Assembly: GCF_017565405.1 (NCBI RefSeq)
Contig: NZ_JAGEKR010000010.1
Location: 186,001 to 250,000 of the forward strand
Length of the DNA: 64,000 nt
Direction: 5' to 3'
DNA from: Allobranchiibius sp. CTAmp26
GTDB lineage: Bacteria; Actinomycetota; Actinomycetes; Actinomycetales; Dermatophilaceae
The notes under the pieces were generated by a model, which saw nothing but the letters and a program-made list of their open reading frames with translations, had not been told where the DNA came from and did no database searches. Position numbers and translations under genes: made by a program. Below are positions 8,616 to 17,067 of this stretch, in pieces (position 1 is the first letter of the stretch; the number at the start of each line of letters is the position of its first letter).

Positions 8616-10415
8616 TCATGAACCCCGGATGGGGTGTTGGCTGTGATGGGCTTTGCCGGCGTGCAGTTGCAGCGCGCTGGTGACGAGCGGGAAATGACTG
8701 AACGCCTGAGGGGTGTTGCCGAGTTGGCGGCCGGTGGCGGGATCCCACTCCTCGCTGAGCAAGCCGACGTCGTTGCGAAGGTCAAGGAGCCGCTCGAAGA
8801 GTGCGGTCGCCTGTTCCTGTCGCCCGGCGAGGTGCAGGGCGTCGACGAGCCAGAACGAGCAGGCCAGGAACATCCCTTCGCCACCGGTCAGTCCATCGTC
8901 GGAGCCGGTGGTGTTGTAGCGCTTGACCAGCCCATCCTCGGTGAGTTCGCTCTGGATCGCGGAGATCGTGCCCAGCACCCGAGGGTCGTTCGGGGGCAGG
9001 AATCCGACACGGGGAATCATCAGCAGGCTGGCATCCAGGCCGGGTGCGCCGTACGACTGGGTGAAGGTGTTGCGATCGGCGTCGAAACCGTGGGCGATGA
9101 CGTCGTCGTGGATGGTGGCACGCAGGGCCTCCCACTTCTCGACCGGTCCGTGCAGGTCGGGATGTGAGCGGACGGCGGTGGCCATCCGGTCGGCAGCGAC
9201 CCAGGCCATCACCTTCGAATGGGTGAAGTGGCGGCGGGCACCGCGCATCTCCCAGAGACCGTTGTCGGGCTGGTCCCAGTTGCCCTCCAGGTGCTCCATC
9301 AGCGCGGTCTGCAGGTCCCAGGCGTCGTCCTGGTCAGCGAGACCGGCGTTGCGGGCCAACGCGAGACCGTCGAGCGTCTCCCCCCACACGTCGAGCTGCA
9401 GCTGGTCGGAAGCGGCGTTGCCGGTACGAACGGGCGTGCTGCCTTCGTACCCGGCCAGCCACGCCAGTTCTGCTTCGGGTAGTCGGCGCGTGCCATCCAG
9501 GGAGTACATGATCTGCAGATCGGCGGGATCGCCCGCCACCGCGCGGAGCAACCATTCCCGCCAGGCTCTTGCCTCGTCGAGGTACCCGGCGGAGATCAAC
9601 GCCTGCAGGGTGTACGTGGAATCGCGCAACCAGCAGTAGCGGTAGTCCCAGTTGCGCGGACCCCCGATCTGTTCGGGCAGTGAGGTGGTGGCCGCTGCCA
9701 CGATCCCACCGGTCGGTTGGTAGGTCAGGGCCTTCAGGGTGAGCAGCGATCGGCGTATCGCCTTGCGGTACGGACCGATCACCGGCGTACCGCGCTCGGC
9801 CCAGGCCGACCAGAACGTCGTCGTGTCGACCAGGGCCTGCTCGGCGTCGACGGTCTTCGGTGGGGGAAGGTGACTTGGGTTCCAGGTCAACACGAACGGC
9901 ACCCGGTCCCCGGCCCGCACGGTGAACTCCGACACGGTGGCCAGGTCACGACCCACCGTCGGCGCAGGAGTGCGCAACCGAACCCGGTCCGGGCCGGCGA
10001 TCGCCTCCATCCGGTCACCGTGGTGGCGGACCCATGGCACCACCCGCCCATAGTCGAACCGCAACCGCAGCTCGGACCGCATCGCGACCGAGCCCGAGAC
10101 ACCCTCCACGATGCGGACCACATCGGGTGCGTGCCCGCGCGGAGGCATGAAGTCGATGACGCGCACCGTCCCCTCCTGGCTGCGCCACTCGGTCTCCAAC
10201 ACCAGGGTCTCTTCGACGTACCTGCGGGTACTGCAGACCCCGCCCGTCGCGGGCGCGATAAGCCAGTGACCGGCGTCGGGAGTGTCCACCAGCGCCGCGA
10301 AACAGGCGGGAGAATCGAAGGCCGGCAGGCACAACCAATCGATCGACCCGGTCGTACTGACCAGGGCAGCGGTCTGCAGATCTCCCAGTAACGCGTAATC
10401 CTCGATGCGGCTCAC
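8616..10415 (-). CDS. Glycoside hydrolase family 15 protein (glucoamylase/trehalase-like)
   Basis: GH15 enzyme, 599 aa, cytosolic (no signal peptide), normal length for the actinobacterial glucoamylase/trehalase branch. The N-terminal beta-sandwich begins MSRIEDYALLGDLQTAALVS and includes GSIDWLCLPAFDSPACFAAL. The (alpha/alpha)6 barrel starts near residue 210 with LTYQPTGGIVAAATTSLPEQ, then GGPRNWDYRYCWLRDSTYTL, which holds the substrate-binding Trp/Arg/Asp residues. A late GGEGMFLACSFWLVDALHLA contains a catalytic Glu. Likely substrates are alpha-glucosides or trehalose. The last residues (HSQHPIRGS) adjoin the ADH relic, so the C-terminus may have been altered by that rearrangement. Confidence 0.93.
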   Translation of the reverse strand: MSRIEDYALLGDLQTAALVSTTGSIDWLCLPAFDSPACFAALVDTPDAGHWLIAPATGGVCSTRRYVEETLVLETEWRSQEGTVRVIDFMPPRGHAPDVVRIVEGVSGSVAMRSELRLRFDYGRVVPWVRHHGDRMEAIAGPDRVRLRTPAPTVGRDLATVSEFTVRAGDRVPFVLTWNPSHLPPPKTVDAEQALVDTTTFWSAWAERGTPVIGPYRKAIRRSLLTLKALTYQPTGGIVAAATTSLPEQIGGPRNWDYRYCWLRDSTYTLQALISAGYLDEARAWREWLLRAVAGDPADLQIMYSLDGTRRLPEAELAWLAGYEGSTPVRTGNAASDQLQLDVWGETLDGLALARNAGLADQDDAWDLQTALMEHLEGNWDQPDNGLWEMRGARRHFTHSKVMAWVAADRMATAVRSHPDLHGPVEKWEALRATIHDDVIAHGFDADRNTFTQSYGAPGLDASLLMIPRVGFLPPNDPRVLGTISAIQSELTEDGLVKRYNTTGSDDGLTGGEGMFLACSFWLVDALHLAGRQEQATALFERLLDLRNDVGLLSEEWDPATGRQLGNTPQAFSHFPLVTSALQLHAGKAHHSQHPIRGS

Positions 10416-10599
10416 CGATTGATCGTGCCAGCCCCTTGCCTTTTACGGGGACAGGTTCGTTCCTGGGTGTGCATTCAGCCCTCTGTGACAGTCTCACCGC
10501 CGTGATGCAGGTGCTGTCGTCATCGACTGACGGCTTGCATCGGCTGAGTGGCACGTCACCGAAACCCGGTCATCACGTCGACCATCACTGGGAGTTCTC

Positions 10600-11367
10600 A
10601 TGATGTTGCAGGGCAAATCGATCGTCGTCACCGGCGGTAACAGCGGTATCGGGGAAGCAATCGTGCTGGCCGCAGCTGCGGAGGGTGCCAACGTGGTCAT
10701 CGACTACGTCGCCGACCCGCAGGAGACCACCGCACTGATCGCCAAGGTCGAGGCGGCCGGGGGCCACGCCGTCGGAGTCCAGGCTGACATCACCAAGGCA
10801 GCCGACCTGCAGAAGATGATGCAGGCGGCCGTGAGCACCTACGGACGCCTGGATGTGCTGGTCAACAACGCCGGGGTCGAGACGCGCACCTCTCTGCTGG
10901 AGACCACGGAGGCCGACTTCGACAAGGTCATGGCGATCAACATGCGCAGCGCGTTCTTCGGGGCGCAGGCCGCAGCGAAGCAGTTCATCGCGCAAGGCGG
11001 GGGCGGGCTGATCCTCAACATCTCCTCGGTCCATGAGGATTGGCCGATGCCGGGCAACATCGCCTACTGCGTTTCCAAGGGCGGGATGCGCATGCTGACG
11101 CGCACGGCCGGCGTCGAGCTCGGCGCACATGACATCAGGATGATCAACATCGCTCCCGGGGCCGTCTCCACCCCCATCAACGCCTCCACCGAGGCCGACC
11201 CCGACAAGATGAAAGCACTCAATGCCGCCATCCCCTTGGGACGGATGGCGAAGTCGTCGGAGATCGCCGACGTCACGGTGTTTCTGGCCTCAGGAAAGGC
11301 CGGCTACATGACCGCCACGACTATCGTCGTCGACGGCGGAATCATGCAGGGCAGCGTCGGTCTGTAG
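10600..11367 (+). CDS. SDR-family oxidoreductase (glucose 1-dehydrogenase-like)
   Basis: Classical short-chain dehydrogenase, 255 aa. The cofactor motif is TGGNSGIGEA near the N-terminus, then NNAGV at about residue 89, catalytic Ser in NISSVHEDWPMPGNIAY and the Y-x3-K pair in AYCVSKGGMRM. The C-terminus ends TTIVVDGGIMQGSVGL. The absence of an Asp after the second strand (VVIDYVADP) leaves NAD versus NADP open. ATGATG at 10600 gives two possible starts with GGGAG upstream. It resembles the glucose 1-dehydrogenase/3-oxoacyl-ACP reductase subgroup; the substrate is unknown. It is followed by an aquaporin-like gene in the same direction, 49 bp away. Confidence 0.9.
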   Translation: MMLQGKSIVVTGGNSGIGEAIVLAAAAEGANVVIDYVADPQETTALIAKVEAAGGHAVGVQADITKAADLQKMMQAAVSTYGRLDVLVNNAGVETRTSLLETTEADFDKVMAINMRSAFFGAQAAAKQFIAQGGGGLILNISSVHEDWPMPGNIAYCVSKGGMRMLTRTAGVELGAHDIRMINIAPGAVSTPINASTEADPDKMKALNAAIPLGRMAKSSEIADVTVFLASGKAGYMTATTIVVDGGIMQGSVGL

Positions 11368-11416
11368 GTATCGACGTGCTCATCCGACTCTTCCGGACCC
11401 CAGCTGAAAGCCAGCA

Positions 11417-12226
11417 TTGACCCCAACAGCATCGGAGACACCAGCACGGGGTGGTTGGCACTGGACGCCCTGGGTGTGCGAATTCCTGGGCACCGCACTG
11501 CTCTTGGTTGGTGGCCTTTCCGCGGTGTTCCTGGATTTCGGGCCGTCCAGCCCGGTGGTCGGACATCTGCCGAGTACGTCGGCGCGGCTGCTGTTGACCG
11601 GGTTGCTCTTCGCCGGCACAGGAAGCCTGGTCGCAATCAGCCCGCTGGGACGGCGTAGCGGGGCACACCTGAATCCGGCTGTCACCCTTGCGTTCTGGAC
11701 CCAACGCAAAGTGCATCCTCACGACCTTGTTGGATACATCGCCGCCCAACTGTCGGGAGCGCTCGCCGCTGCCGCCGGACTGCGCCTGGCGTGGGGACAT
11801 ACCGCGCGGGTCCTGCACCTGGGCGCGACCCAGCCGGGCCATGGACTGAATGCCGTCGGTGCGGCAGGGCTCGAGATGCTCATGACCGCCGCCCTGGTGC
11901 TCATGATCTTCTTCTTCACCTCTCACACCCGCACCGCACGATGGACGCCGATGGGCAACTGGGTGCTCGTCGCAGCCCTCGTGTGGCAGGGCGCCCCATA
12001 CACCGGCACGAGCCTCAACCCGGCCCGCAGCCTCGCGCCTGCCCTCCTCGCCCCCCAGCTGAACGATCTGTGGGTCTATCTCCTCGGTCCCCTGACCGGG
12101 GCGCTCCTTGCCGCGGTCGTGTTCGCCGCGTTCAGAGACACCACCCCACTGACCGCGAAGCTGTTCCACGATCCCCGTTACCCCAGCACACTCGCCAGCA
12201 CCCTGCCCACCTCGCCGACCCGGTAG
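11417..12226 (+). CDS. MIP-family channel (aquaporin/glycerol facilitator-like)
   Basis: Major intrinsic protein, 269 aa, six membrane segments and both hallmark pore loops: HLNPAVTLAF after segment 2 and SLNPARSLAPALL after segment 5. It transports water or small neutral solutes. The only reasonable start is TTG at 11417, because no ATG or GTG precedes the first membrane helix (WVCEFLGTALLLVGGLSAVF); the upstream GAAAG is a weak ribosome binding site. The C-terminal tail after the sixth helix is polar. It converges with the alcohol dehydrogenase gene. Confidence 0.88.
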   Translation: MTPTASETPARGGWHWTPWVCEFLGTALLLVGGLSAVFLDFGPSSPVVGHLPSTSARLLLTGLLFAGTGSLVAISPLGRRSGAHLNPAVTLAFWTQRKVHPHDLVGYIAAQLSGALAAAAGLRLAWGHTARVLHLGATQPGHGLNAVGAAGLEMLMTAALVLMIFFFTSHTRTARWTPMGNWVLVAALVWQGAPYTGTSLNPARSLAPALLAPQLNDLWVYLLGPLTGALLAAVVFAAFRDTTPLTAKLFHDPRYPSTLASTLPTSPTR

Positions 12227-12280
12227 TCGACGCCGCGGCGCGCCGGCTGTACGCCAGCGGCGGCACCCGGTGAGTATGGA

Positions 12281-13306
12281 TCAGGGGATCAGGATCGCCC
12301 GGCCGCGGACCCTCCCGTTGTCCAGGTCGTCGACGGCCTTCTGGAAGTCGTCCAGCGGGTACTTCGCGGTGTGCAGCGTGACCTTGCCCTGCGCGGCCAG
12401 CGCCATCAGCTCCACCAGATCGTTGTAGCTGCCGACCAGGTTGCCGATGATGTTGACCTCGGTGGAGACCAGGTCGATGGTCGGCACGTCGATGTTCTCG
12501 CCGTACCCGACGATGAGGTAGTCGCCGCCCTGCCGGGTCATCGAGATGCCCTCCTTGGTCGAGCCGCCCTCGCCGACGAAGTCGATGACGACCTCCGCGC
12601 CCTTGCCGCCGGTGAGCTCCATGACCTGGTCGACCTGGCTGCCGTCGCCGACGACTGCGTGGTCGGCCCCGATCGACAGCGCGAGCTTCACCGCATCGGG
12701 GTTGCGGTCGACCACGATCAGTTCGGCCGGCGAGATCGCGTGCATCACCTGAATCCCGATGTGCCCCAGGCCTCCCGCGCCGATCACCACGCACTTGTCA
12801 CCGGCCCGGAGCCGCAGCGCCGCCTTGGCCGCGGCGTGGTACGCCGTGAGCCCGGCGTCCGCGAGCGCGGCGACGTCCGCGGGTTCGAGCGCATCGTCGA
12901 TCTTGACGCAGCTGCGCGCGGACGTCAGCAGGTACTCGGCGTACCCGCCGTCGGTGTCGATGCCCGGGAACTTGGAGTTCTCGCAGTGCACGTCGTCACC
13001 GGCACGGCACGCGCGACACAGCCCGCAGGTGACGAGCGGGTGCAGGATCACCTTGTCCCCCACCGCGACGTTCGTCACGGCGGACCCGATCGCGTCGACC
13101 CAGCCTGCGTTCTCGTGGCCGATCGTGTAGGGCAGCTCGACCTGCGACTTCTCGGCCCACTGACCTTCCAGGATGTGCAGGTCGGTGCGGCACACCCCGG
13201 CCCCGCCGATCCGTACGACGACGTCGTGCGGCCCGTCGGCGGTGGGCTTGTCGACCTCCCCCATCTGCAGCGGCTGGTGGTACCCGGTGACACGGACGGC
13301 TCTCAC
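12281..13306 (-). CDS. Zinc-dependent NAD(P) alcohol dehydrogenase
   Basis: Medium-chain zinc alcohol dehydrogenase, 341 aa. Catalytic zinc ligands appear in GVCRTDLHILEGQ (Cys) and PYTIGHENAGWV (His-Glu). The structural-zinc lobe is CGLCRACRAGDDVHCE, four Cys. The Rossmann motif is GAGGLGHIGIQVMH, with acidic ELIVVDRNPDA favouring NAD. The GTG start at 13306 has an AAAGAGG ribosome binding site. It lies 15 bp after the DUF59-type gene in an operon with an amidohydrolase. In known propane monooxygenase (mim/prm) loci the same trio follows the monooxygenase genes, and the ADH there oxidises the secondary alcohol product. Confidence 0.93.
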   Translation of the reverse strand: MRAVRVTGYHQPLQMGEVDKPTADGPHDVVVRIGGAGVCRTDLHILEGQWAEKSQVELPYTIGHENAGWVDAIGSAVTNVAVGDKVILHPLVTCGLCRACRAGDDVHCENSKFPGIDTDGGYAEYLLTSARSCVKIDDALEPADVAALADAGLTAYHAAAKAALRLRAGDKCVVIGAGGLGHIGIQVMHAISPAELIVVDRNPDAVKLALSIGADHAVVGDGSQVDQVMELTGGKGAEVVIDFVGEGGSTKEGISMTRQGGDYLIVGYGENIDVPTIDLVSTEVNIIGNLVGSYNDLVELMALAAQGKVTLHTAKYPLDDFQKAVDDLDNGRVRGRAILIP

Positions 13307-13321
13307 GGTGAGACCTCTTTC

Positions 13322-14080
13322 TCAGGACAGGACGGACAGGGGCAGCAGCGGATGGGCATCGTCGGCGCGAGGGACCTGGTCGTCCTCCGCGCCCGGATAC
13401 CGGGTGGCGAGCAATCCGCGACAGAAGTGGGCGTTGCCGTCGACCGAGATGCGCACCGAACGCGCTCGCCGCAGAACAGGACTCGCCTGTTCGCGGGTCG
13501 GTCGGGTGCCGTCGTCGTTCAGCAGCACCGGTGCGTCGGCGTCGACCGGCAGACCCAGCGTGGCCCGGCGGCGTACCAGCGCCTCCGTGCCCGGGTCCTC
13601 CGGCAGGTCACCAAGGCGCACGTCGGCGAGGTCCGCCTCGGTGCGCGTCGGGTCGGCGCGCAGGTACGCCGTGAGCGCACGCTCCATCGCCGCCGTGTGC
13701 GCCTTGCGCTGGAAGGTCGCCCGCAGCTCGTCCAGGTTGTCCAGCGCCTCGTGCTTGAAGGTGCCCCGGTAGCCGGCGCCCGCGGCGAGCCCGCGATTGA
13801 TCAGGTCCGAGTCGTGGTGGTCGTCCAGCTCGACGACCACCCGCTCGACACCCTCGAGCGCGGACACCGCGTCGTACGCGTCCGACACCATCAGCCATGC
13901 GAAGTTCGGCGAGCAGAACGACGTCGGCAGTCGCAGGTGCACCTCGACGCGTCCGCCGTCGACCACCACGGACGCCACGAACCCCAGATCGGTGACCGGT
14001 TCGTCGAGCTCGGGGTCGACGACGGTGTCGAGCGCGCGGCGTACGTCGTCGTACCGCACCCCGGTGAGTACCGCACTCAT
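13322..14080 (-). CDS. MIP18/DUF59-family metal-sulfur cluster assembly-like protein
   Basis: Protein of 252 aa whose first about 110 residues are a MIP18 (DUF59) domain: RRALDTVVDPELDEPVTDLG, then the conserved late loop LPTSFCSPNFAWLMVSDAY with the single Cys typical of the family. The C-terminal half is a charged helical extension (FKHEALDNLDELRATFQRKA, REQASPVLRRARSVRISVDG) that I only know from homologues in actinobacterial monooxygenase loci. The start ATG at 14080 sits 4 bp after the amidohydrolase stop. The DUF59 family assists iron-sulfur or diiron maturation, so a role in maturing a diiron monooxygenase would be expected, yet none is encoded here. Confidence 0.85.
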   Translation of the reverse strand: MSAVLTGVRYDDVRRALDTVVDPELDEPVTDLGFVASVVVDGGRVEVHLRLPTSFCSPNFAWLMVSDAYDAVSALEGVERVVVELDDHHDSDLINRGLAAGAGYRGTFKHEALDNLDELRATFQRKAHTAAMERALTAYLRADPTRTEADLADVRLGDLPEDPGTEALVRRRATLGLPVDADAPVLLNDDGTRPTREQASPVLRRARSVRISVDGNAHFCRGLLATRYPGAEDDQVPRADDAHPLLPLSVLS

Positions 14081-14084
14081 CCCG

Positions 14085-15128
14085 TCAGACCGAGGCCAGG
14101 TCGGCCGACTCGGGCTCGCGCGGACCGGTCTTCGTCTCGTCGGCATCCGGCACCTGCAGCTCGGACGGCACCGGGATGTCGTAGAGCTTCGCCGCGTTGA
14201 GGCCGAGGATCTTCTTCTTCTGCTCGACGGTGAGCTGGCCGTACTCGGTCATGTCCGACGGGATCTGGAAGTCCACAAACTGCTCCACCAGCCACTTCGG
14301 CGTCCACAGCGCGTAGTCGCTGGAGAAGAAGATGCGGTCCTCGCCGAGCCAGTAGATGAGCTCGCCGATGATCTGCGCGAAGTAGCGCGGCCGGGTGTGG
14401 ATGAACGGCATCGCGACGGCGAGACCGGCGTAGACGTTCGGCTCCTGGGTGGCGATCCAGCAGAAGTCCTCCAGCCGGGGCAGGCCGCAGTGCTCGACCA
14501 CGAAGTTGAGGTCGGTGAAATCGGTGGCCGCGTGGTCCACGTCGGAGACGTCGAACGCGTCCCGGTCCAGCGGGCGGATCGTCGGGCCCTTGTGCACGTG
14601 GATGTTCTTGATGCCGAGCTCCCGGCACAGCTCGAAATACCGGTAACACCACGGGTCGGACAGCTTGTACCCGCGCGAATCCCCATGCCACTCAGCGGTA
14701 TAGAGCTTCACGCCCTTGAGGTCGAAGCGCTCCGCGTCGGCGCGCAGCTGGTCCAGGCCGGCCTCGCCGTTGCGCGGGTCGAAGTTGTGGTTGTACGTGA
14801 GCTTCTCGGGGTGCGCCTTCGCCAGCGCGGACGCCTCCTCGGTCTGCCCGAAGCCGTTCTTGTAGAACTCCCCGAGGTGCGCGGGCTGGAAGATGGCGTG
14901 GTCGACGTACCCGTCCTCGAACAGGTCCTTCATCAGCCGATCGCCACCCTGGTAGAGGTAGTCCTCGTACGGCCAGACCTCCGACTCCGGGCTGAGATTG
15001 CGGTGGTAGTCGAAGAAGCAGTCGATGAACTGTTTGCCGTGCACGTTGAGCTGGTTCTCCGGGCGGGCATCCCACAGCGCGACGTGCGCATCGAGGATGA
15101 AGTACTTCTCGCCGTCCTTGGTGTACAT
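14085..15128 (-). CDS. Amidohydrolase of the propane-monooxygenase-locus type
   Basis: Metal-dependent amidohydrolase (amidohydrolase_2/TIM barrel), 347 aa. It starts MYTKDGEKYFILDAHVALWD with an AGGAGG ribosome binding site. The early D-A-H replaces the usual HxH. Later landmarks are NIHVHKGPTIRPLDRDAFDV (His-x-His), NFVVEHCGLPRLEDFCWIA (His) and RIFFSSDYALWTPKWLVEQF (Asp). It is first of the leftward operon amidohydrolase, DUF59 protein, ADH. From established knowledge this amidohydrolase is conserved directly after mimABCD/prmABCD of mycobacteria, Gordonia and Rhodococcus, where it appears necessary for activity. Here it is separated from its divergent activator only by 139 bp of regulatory DNA. 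Confidence 0.88.
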   Translation of the reverse strand: MYTKDGEKYFILDAHVALWDARPENQLNVHGKQFIDCFFDYHRNLSPESEVWPYEDYLYQGGDRLMKDLFEDGYVDHAIFQPAHLGEFYKNGFGQTEEASALAKAHPEKLTYNHNFDPRNGEAGLDQLRADAERFDLKGVKLYTAEWHGDSRGYKLSDPWCYRYFELCRELGIKNIHVHKGPTIRPLDRDAFDVSDVDHAATDFTDLNFVVEHCGLPRLEDFCWIATQEPNVYAGLAVAMPFIHTRPRYFAQIIGELIYWLGEDRIFFSSDYALWTPKWLVEQFVDFQIPSDMTEYGQLTVEQKKKILGLNAAKLYDIPVPSELQVPDADETKTGPREPESADLASV

Positions 15129-15200
15129 GGGTCCTCCTAGACCTGGGGTTCGCGGCAGCGGGGGACAACGCGCGCGAACGGGTTCACACTGGAGACGCTA

Positions 15201-15215
15201 GGTGTGATGCACACC
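15201..15215. promoter_or_regulatory. Inverted repeat between amidohydrolase and activator genes
   Basis: GGTGTG-ATG-CACACC is a 6-bp perfect dyad with a 3-bp spacer, 73 bp upstream of the amidohydrolase start. It may be a second operator half for the AcoR/MimR-type activator or a site for another factor. The dyad is seen; its role is inferred. Confidence 0.4.
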
Positions 15216-15232
15216 ACATCGTCCAGGTGCGG

Positions 15233-15249
15233 TGTCTCACTTTGAGACA
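15233..15249. promoter_or_regulatory. Candidate activator-binding site TGTCTCA-N3-TGAGACA
   Basis: TGTCTCA-CTT-TGAGACA is a perfect 7-bp dyad with 3-bp spacer, just in front of the regulator gene. A GTG at 15232 touches the dyad, which is one reason to place the start of the regulator further downstream at 15268. Enhancer-type Fis-domain activators bind this sort of dyad upstream of the promoter they switch on, here the divergent amidohydrolase operon. The dyad is seen; binding is inferred. Confidence 0.55.
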
Positions 15250-15267
15250 GGTGCGAGGGGCGCGTCC

Positions 15268-16704
15268 GTGGGCGATGAACTCTCCGGACCGGCGCCGCGC
15301 GGACTCCTGCGGTCCGGTCGGATGCGTGCGTCCTGGGCTCGCAGCGAGCAGTACGGCGTCTCCCCCGAGGAGGTCGGCGAGGTGTACGCCGACCAGCTCC
15401 CGACCGGGTCGCTCTTCTTCGAATGCGGCGCCCAGGTGCTGCAGGGACTGCGCACCACCCTGGCGGACGAGCCCGTCGGCGTGATGCTGACCGACCCGCA
15501 CGGCCTGGTCCTCGCGCGCTGGTCCGATGACCACCGCATCGAGCGCTCACTGGACCGGGTGCACCTGGCGCCCGGCTTCTACTACGACGAGCAGACCGCC
15601 GGCACCAACGGCCTGGCGCTGGCGCTCGTCGACCGGGTGCCGGCGATGGTGCGCGGAGCAGACCACTTCGTGGCACCGCTGCGCCGCTACACCTGCGCGG
15701 CCGCTCCCGTGATGGACCCGGACGACGGGCAGCTGCTCGGGTGCATCAACCTCACGACGTGGTCGCAGACCTCCTCGCACCTCCTCCTCGCACTCGCGCA
15801 ATCAGCGTCGGCCAACACCAGCTCCCTCATGCAGGTGCGCAGCGTGGGCCTGCACGAGCGACCGGCACCGCGTGGCGAGGTCTTCCACGTGCTCACCGGC
15901 GAGCGCCCGCTCGGCGCGGACGACCCGTGCGTCTCGGCCGCCTGGCACGCCGCACGCGCCGAGACCTCGGCAGCCCTGGCGACCGGTGGCCTGGTGGCAG
16001 TGGTGGGCGAAGCGGGGAGCGGGCGTACGACGCTGGCGATGCTCGGCCGGCGCGCCGGCAACCGACGCGGCAGGGTGCTGGTCGCCCGCGCCCCGCGGTC
16101 CTCCGATGTCGCCGGATGGCTCGCGCTCTGGTCGCCGGAGCTGCGCGCCGACGACATCGGGGTCGTCGTCTCCGGGGTGGACATGCTGCCGTCGTCAGCG
16201 GCCGAGCAACTGGCGACGGACGCCGCGGGGGCGCGCCGACCGCATCCCCTCACCGTCACGGCCTCGTCCTTCGAGGCGATCCCGGCCCCGCTGCGGGAGA
16301 TCGTGCACACCGTCGTCGAGGCGCCCCCGCTGAGGCATCGCGCCGAGGATGTCGCGCCCTTGGCGGCGTTCTTCACCCGGCAGTTGCGCCACCGGGATGT
16401 CGGCTTTACGCCGCGGGCGATGCGGGCGTTGGCTGCGGCGTCCTGGCCGGGCAACGTCGCCGAGCTGCGGGCCGCCGTACGCGACGCCGCCGCGCGCAGT
16501 GACCTCGTCGACGTGCGCCACCTGCCGGCCGAGGTCGTCAGCGACAGCGACCACGTCCTCACCCGGATCGAGGCTTTCGAGCGGGACGAGATCGTCCGCT
16601 GCCTGGCGGCGCCCGGTGCGACCGTCGCGCACGCGGCGACGGAGCTGGGCATGTCCCGCGCAACCCTCTACCGCAAGATCGCGAAGTATCGGATCGCGCT
16701 CTGA
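15268..16704 (+). CDS. GAF/AAA/Fis-type transcriptional activator (AcoR/MimR-like)
   Basis: Regulator of about 478 aa. The N-terminal sensor is GAF-like (about residues 55-200; LTDPHGLVLARWSDD, FYYDEQTAGTNGLALALVD, HFVAPLRRYTCAAAPVMDPD). The central AAA-like domain has Walker A GEAGSGRTT, but the GAFTGA loop that contacts sigma-54 is absent, as expected for actinobacteria, which lack sigma-54. The C-terminal Fis helix-turn-helix is HAATELGMSRATLYRKIAKY. I chose GTG at 15268 because GAGGGG lies 7 nt upstream and the earlier GTG at 15232 runs into a dyad. Divergent to the amidohydrolase-DUF59-ADH operon, which it probably activates. The effector is unknown; in relatives it is linked to alkanes, ketones or alcohols. 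Confidence 0.9.
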   Translation: MGDELSGPAPRGLLRSGRMRASWARSEQYGVSPEEVGEVYADQLPTGSLFFECGAQVLQGLRTTLADEPVGVMLTDPHGLVLARWSDDHRIERSLDRVHLAPGFYYDEQTAGTNGLALALVDRVPAMVRGADHFVAPLRRYTCAAAPVMDPDDGQLLGCINLTTWSQTSSHLLLALAQSASANTSSLMQVRSVGLHERPAPRGEVFHVLTGERPLGADDPCVSAAWHAARAETSAALATGGLVAVVGEAGSGRTTLAMLGRRAGNRRGRVLVARAPRSSDVAGWLALWSPELRADDIGVVVSGVDMLPSSAAEQLATDAAGARRPHPLTVTASSFEAIPAPLREIVHTVVEAPPLRHRAEDVAPLAAFFTRQLRHRDVGFTPRAMRALAAASWPGNVAELRAAVRDAAARSDLVDVRHLPAEVVSDSDHVLTRIEAFERDEIVRCLAAPGATVAHAATELGMSRATLYRKIAKYRIAL

Positions 16705-16724
16705 CCCGGCGCTACAGTCGCCCG

Positions 16725-17054
16725 ATGATCTTCATCGTGGTCAAGTGGACGATCCGGCCCGAGTCCGCGTCGCGGTGGCTGGACATCGTGGCCGACTTCA
16801 CGAAGGCCACCCGCGCCGAGGACGGGTGCCTCTTCTTCGAATGGAGTCGCAGCGTGGACGCGGACGACGTCTTCACGCTGGTGGAGGCGTTCGAGGACTC
16901 CGACGCCGGCGCTCGACACGTGCAGAGCGAGCACTTCAAGACGGCGACGGCGATGCTCGGCGACCACGTGGCGTCGACGCCCCAGATCGTGAACTTCGAG
17001 ACGCCCCAGCATGGTTGGGGCGAGATGGGCGAGATCACCCCGACCCACGCCTGA
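16725..17054 (+). CDS. Antibiotic biosynthesis monooxygenase (ABM) domain protein
   Basis: Small ABM-domain protein, 109 aa, covering a single dimeric alpha+beta barrel (YgiN/quinol monooxygenase-like). Landmarks are FIVVKWTIRPESASRWLDIV, EDGCLFFEWSRSVDADDVFT and HVQSEHFKTATAMLGDHVAS. Such proteins oxidise quinols or act in small-molecule detoxification without a cofactor; the substrate here is unknown. It lies 20 bp after the activator gene and could be co-transcribed with it. It ends next to a large hairpin that separates it from the convergent amidase. Confidence 0.85.
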   Translation: MIFIVVKWTIRPESASRWLDIVADFTKATRAEDGCLFFEWSRSVDADDVFTLVEAFEDSDAGARHVQSEHFKTATAMLGDHVASTPQIVNFETPQHGWGEMGEITPTHA

Positions 17055-17067
17055 CCCGCGCCCCCTC

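Noticed and set aside
12371-14200. Open frame of about 600 codons on the plus strand
   Set aside because: Lies opposite the ADH and DUF59-type genes, whose families are certain. Repeated His/Asp/Val/Arg composition is typical of antisense frames.
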